Shown here: one piece after another, positions 25,355 through 34,054 of the stretch
Layout of the letters: each line of letters starts with the position of its first letter
How positions within the stretch are numbered: position 1 is the first letter of the stretch
Assembly (NCBI RefSeq): GCF_022348085.1
Contig: NZ_JAKRFN010000006.1
Location: 186,001 to 250,000, forward strand
Direction: 5' to 3'
DNA length: 64,000 nucleotides
DNA from: Mycobacterium sp. PSTR-4-N
GTDB lineage: Bacteria > Actinomycetota > Actinomycetes > Mycobacteriales > Mycobacteriaceae
Notes under the pieces: model-generated
Database searches by the model: none
What the model was told of the DNA's origin: nothing
Seen by the model: only the letters and a program-made list of their open reading frames with translations
Position numbers and translations under genes: made by a program

Positions 25355-26884
25355 TCAGTCGCGGACTTCGTTGTCCTCGTAGACGATCCGACCGATCAGC
25401 TCGTACCGGTCCTTGTCGGCGAACTTGAAGTACAGCGCCATCGCCGCACCGAACGCGAACAACCCGACCACGATCCATGGTGTCAGCTTGAACAGCAGCG
25501 TGCCCGAGGCAGCACCGGCGGCGGCGTCTTTGTGCTCCCACAGCAGGTACACCACGTAGAGCATGCCGATGCCGCCGAGCAGCGGCGCGAGGAACGTCTT
25601 GAACCAGTGGGCGCTGGAGGGATGGTTCTTGTGGAAGTGGAAGTAGGCGACGACGGAGAAGGCACACAGCGACTGCACGATCAGGATCGCCATGGTGCCC
25701 AGGATCGCCAGCAGCGTGTACATGTGGACGTAGGGGTCCATACCGGCGAAGAAGAACGCCAGGATGATCACCAGCGTGATGCCGGTCTGCACGAACGAGG
25801 CGATGTGCGGCGAGCCGTGGTGCGGATGCGTGGCGCCCAGGGTCTTCTGCAGGCCGGCGTGCAGGCCCTCACGGCCCATGGCGTACAGGTAGCGCGATGC
25901 GCAGTTGTGGAATGCCATGCCGCATGCGAACGAACCGGTCACCAGCAGGATGTTGAACAGGGTGATCGCCCATTCCCCGTAGGTGCTGCGCACGGGGCCG
26001 AAGAAGATCTCCGAGCTGGTGTTGGCATCCTGGGCGAGCTCGATGGCCTTCTGCGGGCCGGTGCCGGCGATCGCCATCCAGGACACGAAGATGTAGAAGA
26101 TGCCGACGCCGAGCACGGCGATCATGGTGGCGCGCGGGATGATCCGCTTGGGGTCCTTGGACTCCTCGCCGTACATGGCCGTGGATTCGAAGCCGACCCA
26201 CGACCAGAACGCGAAGAACAGGCCGAGGCCGGCGCTGGCGCCGGCGATGGCTGCGGGCTGGAATGCGCCGACCGGGTTGAGGATCTGGCCGACGGCGAAG
26301 CCGTCCGGGCCACCGCCCTTGACCGCGACGGCGAGCGCACCGAGCGACAGCATGACGATCTCGGTGATCAGGAAGACGCCGAGCACCTTGGCGGTGAGGT
26401 TGACGTCGAAGTAGGTCAGGATGCAGTTCAGCGCCAGCATCAGCAGCGCAGGGATCAGCCAGTGGATCGTGATCCCGAGCTGACTGGAGAACAGATTCTG
26501 GAAGAAGAACGCGAAGATGCCGATCAGCGAGCCCTCGAACACGACGTAGGCCATCGTGATGATCAGCCCGCTCGCCATCCCGATCACCCGGCCGAGACCG
26601 TGGGAGATGTAGCCGTAGAACGCCCCCGTGGACGTGATGTGCTTGGCCATCGTCGCGTACCCGATCGCGAAGAGGCCCAACACGATCGTGGCGACGAGGT
26701 AACCGGCCGGGGCGTGGGTACCGTTGCCGAAACCGACGGCGATCGGCACGTTGCCGACCATCGCGGTGATCGGGGCCGCGGTCGCCACCGCCATGAAGAT
26801 CACCCCGAAGGTGCCTACGGCGTTGCGCTTGAGCCGTTGCACCGAATCATTCGATGTTTGGCGGGGCACGACATCTTCTGTCAT
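25355..26884 (-). CDS. APC-family permease of the microcompartment locus
   Basis: This 509-residue membrane transporter has about 12 hydrophobic helices from residue 24 onward and the APC motif FWSWVGFESTAMYGEESKDPKR (about 230-250, given here in short). It is the first gene of the leftward operon with the diol dehydratase and stands divergent from the shell operon, so it very probably imports the amino alcohol used by the microcompartment. RMM loci carry such a permease. ATG start at 26884 with a GGAAGGTG site. GntR- and CRP-like sites lie in its upstream region. Confidence 0.9.
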   Translation of the reverse strand: MTEDVVPRQTSNDSVQRLKRNAVGTFGVIFMAVATAAPITAMVGNVPIAVGFGNGTHAPAGYLVATIVLGLFAIGYATMAKHITSTGAFYGYISHGLGRVIGMASGLIITMAYVVFEGSLIGIFAFFFQNLFSSQLGITIHWLIPALLMLALNCILTYFDVNLTAKVLGVFLITEIVMLSLGALAVAVKGGGPDGFAVGQILNPVGAFQPAAIAGASAGLGLFFAFWSWVGFESTAMYGEESKDPKRIIPRATMIAVLGVGIFYIFVSWMAIAGTGPQKAIELAQDANTSSEIFFGPVRSTYGEWAITLFNILLVTGSFACGMAFHNCASRYLYAMGREGLHAGLQKTLGATHPHHGSPHIASFVQTGITLVIILAFFFAGMDPYVHMYTLLAILGTMAILIVQSLCAFSVVAYFHFHKNHPSSAHWFKTFLAPLLGGIGMLYVVYLLWEHKDAAAGAASGTLLFKLTPWIVVGLFAFGAAMALYFKFADKDRYELIGRIVYEDNEVRD

Positions 26885-26935
26885 TCGACGAGCACCTTCC
26901 AGGCGAAGGGGAGACAGGCCATCATGGTCGGTCTG

Positions 26936-26951
26936 TGTGGCCTAGACCACA
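26936..26951. promoter_or_regulatory. CRP-like palindrome upstream of permease
   Basis: TGTGG-CCTAGA-CCACA is a perfect 5-6-5 inverted repeat, differing from the mycobacterial CRP consensus TGTGA-N6-TCACA at one symmetric position in each arm. It lies about 52-67 bases before the permease start and could bring catabolite control to the divergent operons. Confidence 0.4.
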
Positions 26952-26969
26952 GGGGATATTCGGCAGTCA

Positions 26970-26986
26970 TATTGGCACTACCAAAT
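26970..26986. promoter_or_regulatory. Putative GntR operator 1 (divergent region)
   Basis: Read on the minus strand, ATTTGGT-N3-GCCAA matches the 17-bp palindrome found in front of gntR (ATTTGGT-CCG-ACCAAAT) at 11-12 positions. It overlaps the region where the permease promoter -10 should be. Confidence 0.5.
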
Positions 26987-27013
26987 GAACCGCGCAACCC
27001 CAAACGGGCTCTG

Positions 27014-27042
27014 TTGACATAAATGGTCCTACCCTTTAGCTT
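27014..27042 (+). promoter_or_regulatory. Promoter of the microcompartment operon with GntR operator 2
   Basis: TTGACA (27014-27019), a 17-bp spacer and TAGCTT (27037-27042) make a good sigma-A promoter. Inside the spacer, 27021-27037 contains TGGTCCTACC, matching the centre of the gntR operator, so a bound GntR protein would block polymerase. A further half-site TTTTGGTC follows at 27041. This is inferred from sequence match only. Confidence 0.6.
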
Positions 27043-27078
27043 TTGGTCAGCCCCCGCGACCTGACGACAGGGAGTTTC

Positions 27079-28359
27079 GTGTACGACTACGGCACGTTCT
27101 CGTTCGAATCCAAGGCACAGGTGCTCGAACGTGCCAAGGAGTACTGGAACCCGGACAAGACCCAGTTCTGGACCGACTCCGGGGTCGACCTCGTGATCGA
27201 CCGCAGGCAGGACTACTTCCTGTGGGACATGAGCGGACGCCGCCTCATCGACATGCACCTCAACGGCGGCACGTACAACCTCGGCCATCGCAATCCCGAA
27301 CTGGTCGCCGCCATCTCCGAAGGTATGCAGTACTTCGACGTCGGCAACCACCACTTTCCGTCTGTGGCGCGAACAGCATTGGCGCAGAAGCTGATCGAAT
27401 CGGCGCCGGCGTCGCTGACCAAGGTCGCGTTCGGCTCCGGCGGCGGCGAGGCCATCGACATCGCGCTCAAGAGCGCGCGCCACGCCATGCAGCGTCGCAA
27501 GATCGTCTCGATCGTCAAGGCCTACCACGGCCACACCGGGCTGGCGGTGGCCACCGGTGACGACCGGTTCGCCAAACTGTTCCTCGCCGACCGGCCCGAC
27601 GAGTTCGTGCAGGTGCCCTTCGGCGACACCGATGCGATGGAACAGGCACTGCGTGGTCGCGACGTCGCCGCGGTGATCATGGAGACCATCCCCGCCACCT
27701 ACGGGTTCCCGTTGCCGCCCATCGGATATCTGGAAGCGGTCAAGGAGATGTGCGTCCGGTACGACGCGCTCTACATCGCCGACGAGGTGCAGACCGGGCT
27801 GATGCGCACCGGCGAGATGTGGGCGATCACCAAACACGGCATCGAGCCCGACATCATGGTCACCGGCAAGGGCCTCTCCGGCGGCATGTATCCCATCACC
27901 GCCGCGCTGCTCAGCGATCGCGCGGCCCAGTGGCTCGAGCAGGACGGCTTCGGCCACATCTCCACCTTCGGCGGTGCCGAACTCGGTTGCGTTGCCGCAC
28001 TCAAGACACTCGAGATCACTTCTCGCCCCGAGGTGCGCTCCTCGGTGCACTACATCGCCGACATCTTCGCCCGCGGTCTGGCTCGCATCCAGGCCGACCA
28101 CCCGGACTGGTTCATCGGCATCCGGCAGAACGGCGTCGTGATCGGCCTGGAGTTCGACCACCCCGAGGGCGCCAAGTTCGTGATGCGCGAGCTGTACAAC
28201 GGCGGCGTGTGGGCGATCTTCTCCACCCTCGATCCCCGTGTCCTGCAATTCAAACCGGGCCTACTGCTCAACCGCGAACTGTGCGAGGACGTGCTCGACC
28301 GCGTCGAGGTCGCCGTCGGGCGGGCGAAGCTGGCCGCGACCGGACGGAGGAAGCCGTGA
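27079..28359 (+). CDS. Class III aminotransferase-like amino-alcohol-phosphate phospholyase
   Basis: A PLP enzyme of the class III aminotransferase fold, 426 residues, with the PLP Lys in TGKGLSGGMYP (about residue 276) and IADEVQTG for the cofactor Asp. In the characterised RMM pathway this enzyme removes phosphate and ammonia from phosphorylated 1-amino-2-propanol to give propionaldehyde. The GTG at 27079 is supported by AGGGAG four bases upstream; an earlier TTG lies inside the promoter. First gene of the shell operon; its stop overlaps the next start (GTGA). The exact substrate is inferred from the kinase and shell genes. Confidence 0.88.
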   Translation: MYDYGTFSFESKAQVLERAKEYWNPDKTQFWTDSGVDLVIDRRQDYFLWDMSGRRLIDMHLNGGTYNLGHRNPELVAAISEGMQYFDVGNHHFPSVARTALAQKLIESAPASLTKVAFGSGGGEAIDIALKSARHAMQRRKIVSIVKAYHGHTGLAVATGDDRFAKLFLADRPDEFVQVPFGDTDAMEQALRGRDVAAVIMETIPATYGFPLPPIGYLEAVKEMCVRYDALYIADEVQTGLMRTGEMWAITKHGIEPDIMVTGKGLSGGMYPITAALLSDRAAQWLEQDGFGHISTFGGAELGCVAALKTLEITSRPEVRSSVHYIADIFARGLARIQADHPDWFIGIRQNGVVIGLEFDHPEGAKFVMRELYNGGVWAIFSTLDPRVLQFKPGLLLNRELCEDVLDRVEVAVGRAKLAATGRRKP

Positions 28360-29906
28360 TATCGGTAGCGCAGGCGGGTCAACTGCTGGAACGGGCGCGC
28401 TTCGCCGCGGCCGCGTACGCCGAGTACGACCAGGCGTCGGTGGCGCGCATCGTCGAAGCGGTCGCCGATGCCGGGCACCGCGACGCCGAACGTTTCGCCG
28501 CGGCCGCGGTCGCCGAGACCCAGATGGGCGTCGTCGACCACAAGATCGTCAAGAACCGCGCTTGCTCACGCGGCATCGTGGACTTCTATCGCGACCAGGA
28601 CTACGTGACCCCGCGCATCGACACGGCTCGCAAGATCGTGGAGATCCCCCGCCCGGCCGGTGTCGTGCTCGCACTGTGCCCGACCACCAATCCCGTTGCC
28701 ACGGTGTACTTCAAGGTGATCCTGGCGCTGATGACGCGCAATGCGGTGGTCGTCGCGCCGCACCCGCGGGCCCGCCAGTGCTCGACCGAGGCGGCCCGCC
28801 TGCTGGCCGAGGCCGCCGTCGCAGCCGGTGCCCCCGACGGGGTCGTCCAGGTCATCGACGAACCGACCCTGCCGCTGATCGAAGCGATGATGATCGACGA
28901 ACGCACCGACGTCATCGTCGCCACCGGCGGCACCGGCGTCGTGCGGGCGGCCTACTCCTCGGGCAATCCCGCGCTGGGTGTGGGGCCGGGCAACGTGCCC
29001 GTCTTCGTCGACGCGACGGCCGACATCGACGCCGCCGCGCGCCGCATCGTCGAGAGCAAGGCATTCGACAACTCGGTGCTGTGCACCAACGAATCCGTAC
29101 TGATCGCCGAGGAGGCGATCGCCGGCAAGCTCACCTCGGCACTCACCCGGCACGGCGCGCACGTCCTCGACGCCGACGCCACCCAGCGGCTGCGCGAGTT
29201 CATGTTCCCCGAGGGCGCCCTGAACACCGACGTGGTCGGGCGCGATGCCGCGTGGATCGCCGAGCGCATCGGGCTGCGGGTGACGCCCAAGACGAAGGTG
29301 CTGGTGGCCCCGTTCACCGATCTGATCGGCGAGGAGGTGCTCACCCACGAGAAACTCAGCCCGGTGCTCGGCATGACGACGGTCGCCGACGCGCAGCGCG
29401 GCATCCGCGCCGCCCGCGCGGTGGTCCGCATCGCCGGCGCCGGACACTCCGCCGCGATCCACAGCGAAAGCGCCTCGGTGATCACGGAATTCGCAGCCAA
29501 CGTGCCGGTTCTGCGGGTGTCGGTCAACGTCGGGAACTCCACGGGCAGCTCCGGCCTGGAGACCAACCTCGCGCCGTCGATGACGATCGGCACCGGGTTC
29601 GTCGGCCGCAGCTCGATCGGGGAGAACCTGCAGCCCGAGAACCTGATGAACTGGACGCGGATCGCCTACAACTCCGATGCCGGCGTCGCGATGCCCAATT
29701 TCGCCGGGCTCTCACCGTGGCGCACCCCCGCCGAACCGGTGCCCGCGTATCCGCGTGCGTCGAACGACACGTCCGGCCCGGCGCCCGCTGCACCGGTGAG
29801 CCGCCCGACCGCGTCCCGCCGCGCCGCCGACCCGGGCATCGAGGCGCTGCGCGCCGAGCTGCGCGCGCTGGTGGCCGAAGAACTCGCCCAACTGATCAAG
29901 AGGTGA
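28356..29906 (+). CDS. CoA-acylating aldehyde dehydrogenase with C-terminal encapsulation peptide
   Basis: The enzyme oxidises the pathway aldehyde to acyl-CoA inside the shell. The core (1-455) shows ALCPTTNPVATV, the catalytic Cys in FDNSVLCTNES (about 248), and PAG-type nucleotide-binding segments as in PduP/EutE. After about residue 458 a Pro/Ala linker leads to a terminal amphipathic helix (GIEALRAELRALVAEEL), the layout of a microcompartment targeting peptide. GTG start with CGGAGGA, overlapping the phospholyase stop (GTGA). 516 residues, longer than PduP because of the tail. Confidence 0.9.
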   Translation: MISVAQAGQLLERARFAAAAYAEYDQASVARIVEAVADAGHRDAERFAAAAVAETQMGVVDHKIVKNRACSRGIVDFYRDQDYVTPRIDTARKIVEIPRPAGVVLALCPTTNPVATVYFKVILALMTRNAVVVAPHPRARQCSTEAARLLAEAAVAAGAPDGVVQVIDEPTLPLIEAMMIDERTDVIVATGGTGVVRAAYSSGNPALGVGPGNVPVFVDATADIDAAARRIVESKAFDNSVLCTNESVLIAEEAIAGKLTSALTRHGAHVLDADATQRLREFMFPEGALNTDVVGRDAAWIAERIGLRVTPKTKVLVAPFTDLIGEEVLTHEKLSPVLGMTTVADAQRGIRAARAVVRIAGAGHSAAIHSESASVITEFAANVPVLRVSVNVGNSTGSSGLETNLAPSMTIGTGFVGRSSIGENLQPENLMNWTRIAYNSDAGVAMPNFAGLSPWRTPAEPVPAYPRASNDTSGPAPAAPVSRPTASRRAADPGIEALRAELRALVAEELAQLIKR

Positions 29907-29909
29907 CCC

Positions 29910-30524
29910 GTGGCTGAACTGCGTTCGTTCATCTTCATCGATCGGCTCCAGCCGCAGACGATGTCGTATCTGGGTACCTGGATCAAAGGCGCCTTGCCGC
30001 GGGCCGGCGTGGCGGCCCAGATCATCGAGGTGGCACCAGGTCTCGACATCGAGGGCGTCACCGACGTCGCGCTCAAACACGCACAGGTGCAGGCCGGAGT
30101 GCTCGTCGTCGAGCGTCAGTTCGGCTACCTGGAGTTCCACGGCGACACCGACGCCGTGCAGTCCGCCGCCGATGCGGCACTTGCCGAGCTGGGCCGTGAC
30201 GGGGACGCGACGGCCGACGCCAAACCGCCGCAGATCCTGGCGTCGCGCATCATCTCCAGCATCGACTCCCAGCACGCATTCCTGATCAACCGCAACAAGA
30301 TCGGGTCGATGGTGCTGGCCGGTGAGACGCTGTACGTCCTCGAGGTCGCGCCGGCCTCCTATGCGATCCTGGCCACCAACGAGGCCGAGAAAGCCGCCGA
30401 CATCAAGGTCGTCGACTTCCGCATGATCGGCGCGACCGGCCGGGTCTACCTGTCCGGGAGCGAATCCGACATCCGCCAGGCCGCCGCGGCGGCCGAAGAA
30501 GCCCTGGCGCGGAGCGTGCGGTGA
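29910..30524 (+). CDS. Tandem-domain BMC shell protein 1 (BMC-T)
   Basis: Two BMC folds in tandem over 204 residues: the first about 3-90 (IFIDRLQPQ...VVERQFGYLEFHG), the second about 108-200 (ASRIISSIDSQHAFLINRNKIGSMVLAG). Such proteins form pseudohexameric trimers in shell facets and often have a gated pore. It is clearly homologous to the second tandem protein at 31590. GTG start three bases after the aldehyde dehydrogenase stop, with AGAGGTG. It is the counterpart of the RMM BMC-T next to the dehydrogenase in M. smegmatis (memory). Confidence 0.9.
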   Translation: MAELRSFIFIDRLQPQTMSYLGTWIKGALPRAGVAAQIIEVAPGLDIEGVTDVALKHAQVQAGVLVVERQFGYLEFHGDTDAVQSAADAALAELGRDGDATADAKPPQILASRIISSIDSQHAFLINRNKIGSMVLAGETLYVLEVAPASYAILATNEAEKAADIKVVDFRMIGATGRVYLSGSESDIRQAAAAAEEALARSVR

Positions 30525-31015
30525 GCATCGACCGGGATGCGCTGCGCCAGCTGGTGCGCGAGGTGATCAGGGAGGCCATCGGCGACCTGACACCTGCGCC
30601 GGCACCCCGCCCGGCTGCGCAGCCGTCCCCCCCACCGCCGGCCCCCCGGGTGCCGGAGGGTCCGGTGGCCACCGGGCCGTTGGCCGCCGACGAACGGTCG
30701 CGGGTGGACACAGTCCGCATCACCAACGACCGCGACCTCGACGTCTTCGTGCGGAACCTGTTGCGACTGTTCGAGAATCCCAAGACGCGCGCCGACCTTC
30801 GGCACGGCCGGCTGTCCTTTCGCCTGGCCGGGACGGAACGTCCAGGCGCCGGGGGCAGTCGACGCGTCGACCGCGGCGCGGTCACCGAGCGGCAGATCGC
30901 CGACATCGCCGCATCCGGCTCATCCCTGGTCCTCGGCCCCAAGGCCGTGCTCACCCCGCTGGCCCGCGAACGCGCCCGTGCGCTGGGCGTGACGATCCAC
31001 AAGGAGCGAACATGA
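30521..31015 (+). CDS. RMM-locus protein with targeting-helix-like N-terminus, unknown function
   Basis: The 164-residue product starts with an amphipathic helix ([20 protein letters not shown], about 4-23) followed by a Pro-rich linker to about 55, exactly the form of an encapsulation peptide. The remaining ~105 residues include [18 protein letters not shown] and a closing [15 protein letters not shown], a motif shared by several microcompartment-linked proteins. No enzyme motif is recognised. GTG start overlaps the BMC-T stop (GTGA); its stop overlaps the pentamer start (ATGA). Probably an internal scaffold or cargo protein. Confidence 0.8.
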   Translation: MSIDRDALRQLVREVIREAIGDLTPAPAPRPAAQPSPPPPAPRVPEGPVATGPLAADERSRVDTVRITNDRDLDVFVRNLLRLFENPKTRADLRHGRLSFRLAGTERPGAGGSRRVDRGAVTERQIADIAASGSSLVLGPKAVLTPLARERARALGVTIHKERT

Positions 31016-31257
31016 TCCGTGGCACGGTCACCGGTCAGGTCTGGTCGACCCGACGCATCGACGGTCTGCCGGCCGGCGCCTTCCTCGAAGTCGAGGTCGA
31101 CGGCTCGGGGTCACGGCTGATCGCGTTCGACGTCCTCGGCAGCGGCGTCGGCGAACACGTCCTGATCACCCAGGGGTCGGTGGCGGCGAGCTGGTTCACC
31201 GGCACGCCGCCGCCGGTCGACGCCCTGATCATCGGCTCCATCGACCCCGACGAATAA
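31012..31257 (+). CDS. Pentameric shell vertex protein (BMC-P, EutN/CcmL family)
   Basis: The 81-residue product matches the EutN/CcmL family: it opens with the beta strand [12 protein letters not shown] and has the conserved [14 protein letters not shown] segment (about 43-57). Pentamers cap the vertices of the icosahedral shell. ATG overlaps the previous stop by ATGA. Only one pentamer gene is present in the operon. Confidence 0.92.
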   Translation: MIRGTVTGQVWSTRRIDGLPAGAFLEVEVDGSGSRLIAFDVLGSGVGEHVLITQGSVAASWFTGTPPPVDALIIGSIDPDE

Positions 31258-31287
31258 CCAGAACACCCGTCATCACCACCCACACAG

Positions 31288-31293
31288 AAGGAG
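31288..31293 (+). promoter_or_regulatory. Strong ribosome binding site of the hexamer gene
   Basis: AAGGAG five bases before the ATG at 31299, in a 41-base leader. This is the only gene between the phospholyase and kinase that is set well apart with its own strong site, fitting the high copy number needed for the main shell protein. Confidence 0.7.
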
Positions 31294-31298
31294 AAACC

Positions 31299-31580
31299 AT
31301 GGCCAGCAACGCGATCGGCATGATCGAGACCAAGGGCTTCGTCGCGGCGCTCGCCGCGGCGGACGCGATGGTCAAGGCTGCCAACGTGACCATCACCGAC
31401 CGTCAGCAGGTCGGTGACGGTCTGGTCGCCGTGATCGTCACCGGCGAGGTGGGCGCGGTCAAGGCCGCGACAGAGGCCGGCGCCGAGGCCGCCGCCCAGG
31501 TGGGCGAGCTCATCAGCGTGCACGTGATCCCGCGCCCGCACAACGAGCTCGGCGCGCACTTCTCCGTCGCCGCGCAGTAA
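31299..31580 (+). CDS. Hexameric shell protein (BMC-H)
   Basis: A 93-residue single BMC-domain protein: [24 protein letters not shown] at the N-terminus (quoted in part, residues 5-28), [17 protein letters not shown] in the middle and [11 protein letters not shown] at the end are all typical of PduA/EutM-type hexamers that tile shell facets. Sole hexamer of the locus. It has its own leader with a strong binding site, so likely the most abundant shell component. Confidence 0.95.
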   Translation: MASNAIGMIETKGFVAALAAADAMVKAANVTITDRQQVGDGLVAVIVTGEVGAVKAATEAGAEAAAQVGELISVHVIPRPHNELGAHFSVAAQ

Positions 31581-31589
31581 CCTCACCCG

Positions 31590-32243
31590 ATGGCCGCCAC
31601 CGACGCACCGACCCGGACCGACATCCGCGTCTACCTGCTCGTCGAGGATCTGCAGCAGCAGTTCGCCGCCTATCTCGGGACGCCGACCCGCGCCCGCGGC
31701 TATCCGCCGTATGCCGGGGAGCACGCGCTCATCGTCGAGGTGTCGCCGGCGCTGGCGATCGAGCGGGTCATCGACCTGGCACTGCGCGAGGTGCCCGGTA
31801 TCCAACCCGGAATCCTCTACGTGGAACGCCAGTTCGGTGTCCTCGAGATCCACTCGAGCGATCTGGCCGACGTGCGCCGGGCCGGTGAGGCGATCCTGAA
31901 CGGCACGAAGAGCTCGGCGTCCGATCAGCTGCGCCCGCGGGTGCTCTACCACGACGTGATCGCCGATATCACCGATCAGCACGCGGTGATCCTCAACCGC
32001 AACCGGCAGGCCTCGATGGTGCTGCCGGGGCAGTCGCTGCTCGTCTACGAGATGACACCGGCGCTGTTCGCCGCGGTCGCCGCCAACGAGGCCGAGCGCG
32101 CTGCACCCGGCCTGACCCTGGTGGACGTGCAGATGATCGGTGCGGCCGGCCGGCTCTACATCAGCGGCAGCACCGACGATGTGGTGACCGCCCGCGAGGC
32201 GATCACCACGGTGCTGCAGGGGATCGAGGGGCGGGACCATTGA
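31590..32243 (+). CDS. Tandem-domain BMC shell protein 2 (BMC-T)
   Basis: The 217-residue product has two BMC domains (about 12-100 and 115-212) and shares with the first BMC-T the strings VERQFGxLEIH and DQHAVILNRNRQASMVL. The N-terminal ten residues are extra. Two different BMC-T proteins, one BMC-H and one BMC-P is the shell set reported for the mycobacterial RMM. ATG starts nine bases after the hexamer gene; the stop overlaps the kinase start (TTGA). Confidence 0.92.
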   Translation: MAATDAPTRTDIRVYLLVEDLQQQFAAYLGTPTRARGYPPYAGEHALIVEVSPALAIERVIDLALREVPGIQPGILYVERQFGVLEIHSSDLADVRRAGEAILNGTKSSASDQLRPRVLYHDVIADITDQHAVILNRNRQASMVLPGQSLLVYEMTPALFAAVAANEAERAAPGLTLVDVQMIGAAGRLYISGSTDDVVTAREAITTVLQGIEGRDH

Positions 32244-33241
32244 GCGATCTCGGTGCTGACCTCGGCGGTGATGAGGTCGTCGCACAGAAGGCCCTCGAGG
32301 AGTTCGATCTGCCGCAGGGCTCGGCGCTGCGGCTGCTGAACCTCTCCGAGAACGCCACCTACGCCGTCGAAGAGCCCGGCTGCGGGCACCGGTCGATCCT
32401 GCGGGTACACCGCAAGAACTACCACCGCGCCGATCAGATCGAGTCCGAGCTGATGTGGCTGGACGCGTTGCGCCGTGACAGCGACGTCACGGTGCCGACG
32501 GTGGTGCCGACTCGTGACGGGCGTCGTGTGGTCACCGTCGAACACGAGGGGACACCGCGGCACGTCGTGCACTTCGAGATGGTGCCCGGCGCCGAACCCG
32601 ACGAGAACACCCTCAGCGGAACGGATTTCCACACGCTGGGATGTATCACCGCCGCACTGCACGACCACGCCCGCGGCTGGGCGCGACCCCCGGCGTTCAG
32701 TCGCTTCGCCTGGGACTGGGAGCACAGTCTGGGCGCCTCACCGCGCTGGGGCCGGTGGCGCGATGCCATCGGGGTCGGAGAGTCCGAGGCCGAGGTCCTG
32801 ACCCGCGCCGAGCAGTTGTTGAGCCGCCGGCTCGCCGAATACGGTACGGGCAGCGGCACCTTCGGCCTGGTGCACGCCGACCTGAGACTGGCCAACCTGC
32901 TCGTCGACGGTGACACGATCACGGTGATCGATTTCGACGACTGCGGATTCGGTTGGTATTTCTACGACTTCGGCACCGCGGTGTCGTTCTTCGAAGATCA
33001 CCCCTCGGTGCCGGAGTGGCAGGACGCCTGGGTCAGCGGCTACCGCACCCGCCGCGAGATGACGGCCGCCGACGAGGACATGCTCGCCTCGTTCGTGCTG
33101 CTGCGGCGGATGCTGCTGCTCGCCTGGATGGGCACGCACAGCCACTCTCGGGAATCGCAGGCCATTTCCGTGACCTATGCGGCAGGCAGTTGCATGCTCG
33201 CCGAGAAGTACCTGTCCTCCGACGGTCACTCGCTGACCTGA
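32240..33241 (+). CDS. Amino-alcohol kinase (APH/choline-kinase fold)
   Basis: The 333-residue kinase of the aminoglycoside-phosphotransferase fold has the catalytic loop VHADLRLANLL (about 212-222) and the metal Asp motif VIDFDDCGFG (about 230-239). In RMM loci the matching enzyme phosphorylates 1-amino-2-propanol with ATP, creating the phospholyase substrate. The TTG start overlaps the shell protein stop (TTGA), so it is coupled to shell synthesis. Substrate specificity is inferred from the locus. Aminoglycoside resistance is not suggested by context. Confidence 0.85.
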   Translation: MSDLGADLGGDEVVAQKALEEFDLPQGSALRLLNLSENATYAVEEPGCGHRSILRVHRKNYHRADQIESELMWLDALRRDSDVTVPTVVPTRDGRRVVTVEHEGTPRHVVHFEMVPGAEPDENTLSGTDFHTLGCITAALHDHARGWARPPAFSRFAWDWEHSLGASPRWGRWRDAIGVGESEAEVLTRAEQLLSRRLAEYGTGSGTFGLVHADLRLANLLVDGDTITVIDFDDCGFGWYFYDFGTAVSFFEDHPSVPEWQDAWVSGYRTRREMTAADEDMLASFVLLRRMLLLAWMGTHSHSRESQAISVTYAAGSCMLAEKYLSSDGHSLT

Positions 33242-33259
33242 CATTCGAAAGGTTCGTCC

Positions 33260-34039
33260 ATGTTCACCTCCCTGCAGGGCCGTACGGCCATCGTGACCGG
33301 TGGCAGCAAGGGCATCGGCCGCGGCATCGTCGAGGTCTTCGCCCGTGCCGGTGTCAACGTCGTGCTCACCGGCCGCACCCAGGCCGACATCGACCGCACG
33401 GTCGCTGATTTCGCCGACCTGCCGGGCACGGTGAGCGGTCACACCGCCGATGTGACCAGTCCGGACGACTGCCGCGCGGTGGTGGCGGCCGCGGTCGAAC
33501 GTCACGGCGGCCTCGACATCGTCTGCGCCAACGCGGGAATCTTCCCGTCGGCGTCGCTGAGCGAGATGACCCCGGAGGATCTCGACCAGGTGCTCGACAC
33601 CAACGTCAAAGGCACCTTCTACATCGTGCAGGCCGCTCTGGAGCCGCTGACCGCCAGCGGCCACGGCCGCATCGTGCTGACCTCGTCGATCACCGGACCC
33701 ATCACCGGCTTTCCCGGCTGGTCGCACTACGGCGCCAGCAAGGCCGCGCAGCTCGGGTTCCTGCGCACCGCGGCCATCGAGTTGGCGCGCAAGAAGATCA
33801 CCGTCAACGCGGTGCTGCCCGGCAACATTCTGACCGAGGGCCTCGTCGAGATGGGTGAGCAGTACATGGACCAGATGAAGGCCGCCATCCCCACCGGCAC
33901 GCTCGGCACGGTCGCCGACATCGGTAACGCGGCACTGTTCTTCGCCACCGACGAAGCCGCCTACATCACCGGTCAGACGCTCGTCGTCGACGGCGGTCAG
34001 ATCCTGCCGGAATCGGCAGAGGCGCTCGCCGACCTCTGA
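33260..34039 (+). CDS. Short-chain dehydrogenase of the RMM locus
   Basis: The 259-residue SDR has TGGSKGIG (residues 14-21) for NAD(P) binding, CANAGIF, the catalytic Ser in LTSSIT and YGASK for Tyr/Lys, and closes with the usual VDGGQ. In the RMM model an amino-alcohol dehydrogenase of this family links aminoacetone and 1-amino-2-propanol; it may also recycle cofactor. Starts 18 bases after the kinase stop with GAAAGG upstream. No targeting peptide is visible. Confidence 0.88.
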   Translation: MFTSLQGRTAIVTGGSKGIGRGIVEVFARAGVNVVLTGRTQADIDRTVADFADLPGTVSGHTADVTSPDDCRAVVAAAVERHGGLDIVCANAGIFPSASLSEMTPEDLDQVLDTNVKGTFYIVQAALEPLTASGHGRIVLTSSITGPITGFPGWSHYGASKAAQLGFLRTAAIELARKKITVNAVLPGNILTEGLVEMGEQYMDQMKAAIPTGTLGTVADIGNAALFFATDEAAYITGQTLVVDGGQILPESAEALADL

Positions 34040-34054
34040 GGAGCACGTATCCTG

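Noticed and set aside
22757..26885. Cobalamin riboswitch for the diol dehydratase operon
   Set aside because: I looked in the short intergenic gaps and the divergent region and saw no space or B12-box-like sequence supporting one.
25532..27022. 496-codon plus-strand frame opposite the APC permease
   Set aside because: Runs through the permease and the divergent control region; composition (His/Asp/Glu-rich) is typical of antisense of membrane proteins.
32240..33241. Aminoglycoside resistance gene
   Set aside because: The fold is of the APH type but the gene is embedded in the microcompartment operon, where an amino-alcohol kinase is expected.
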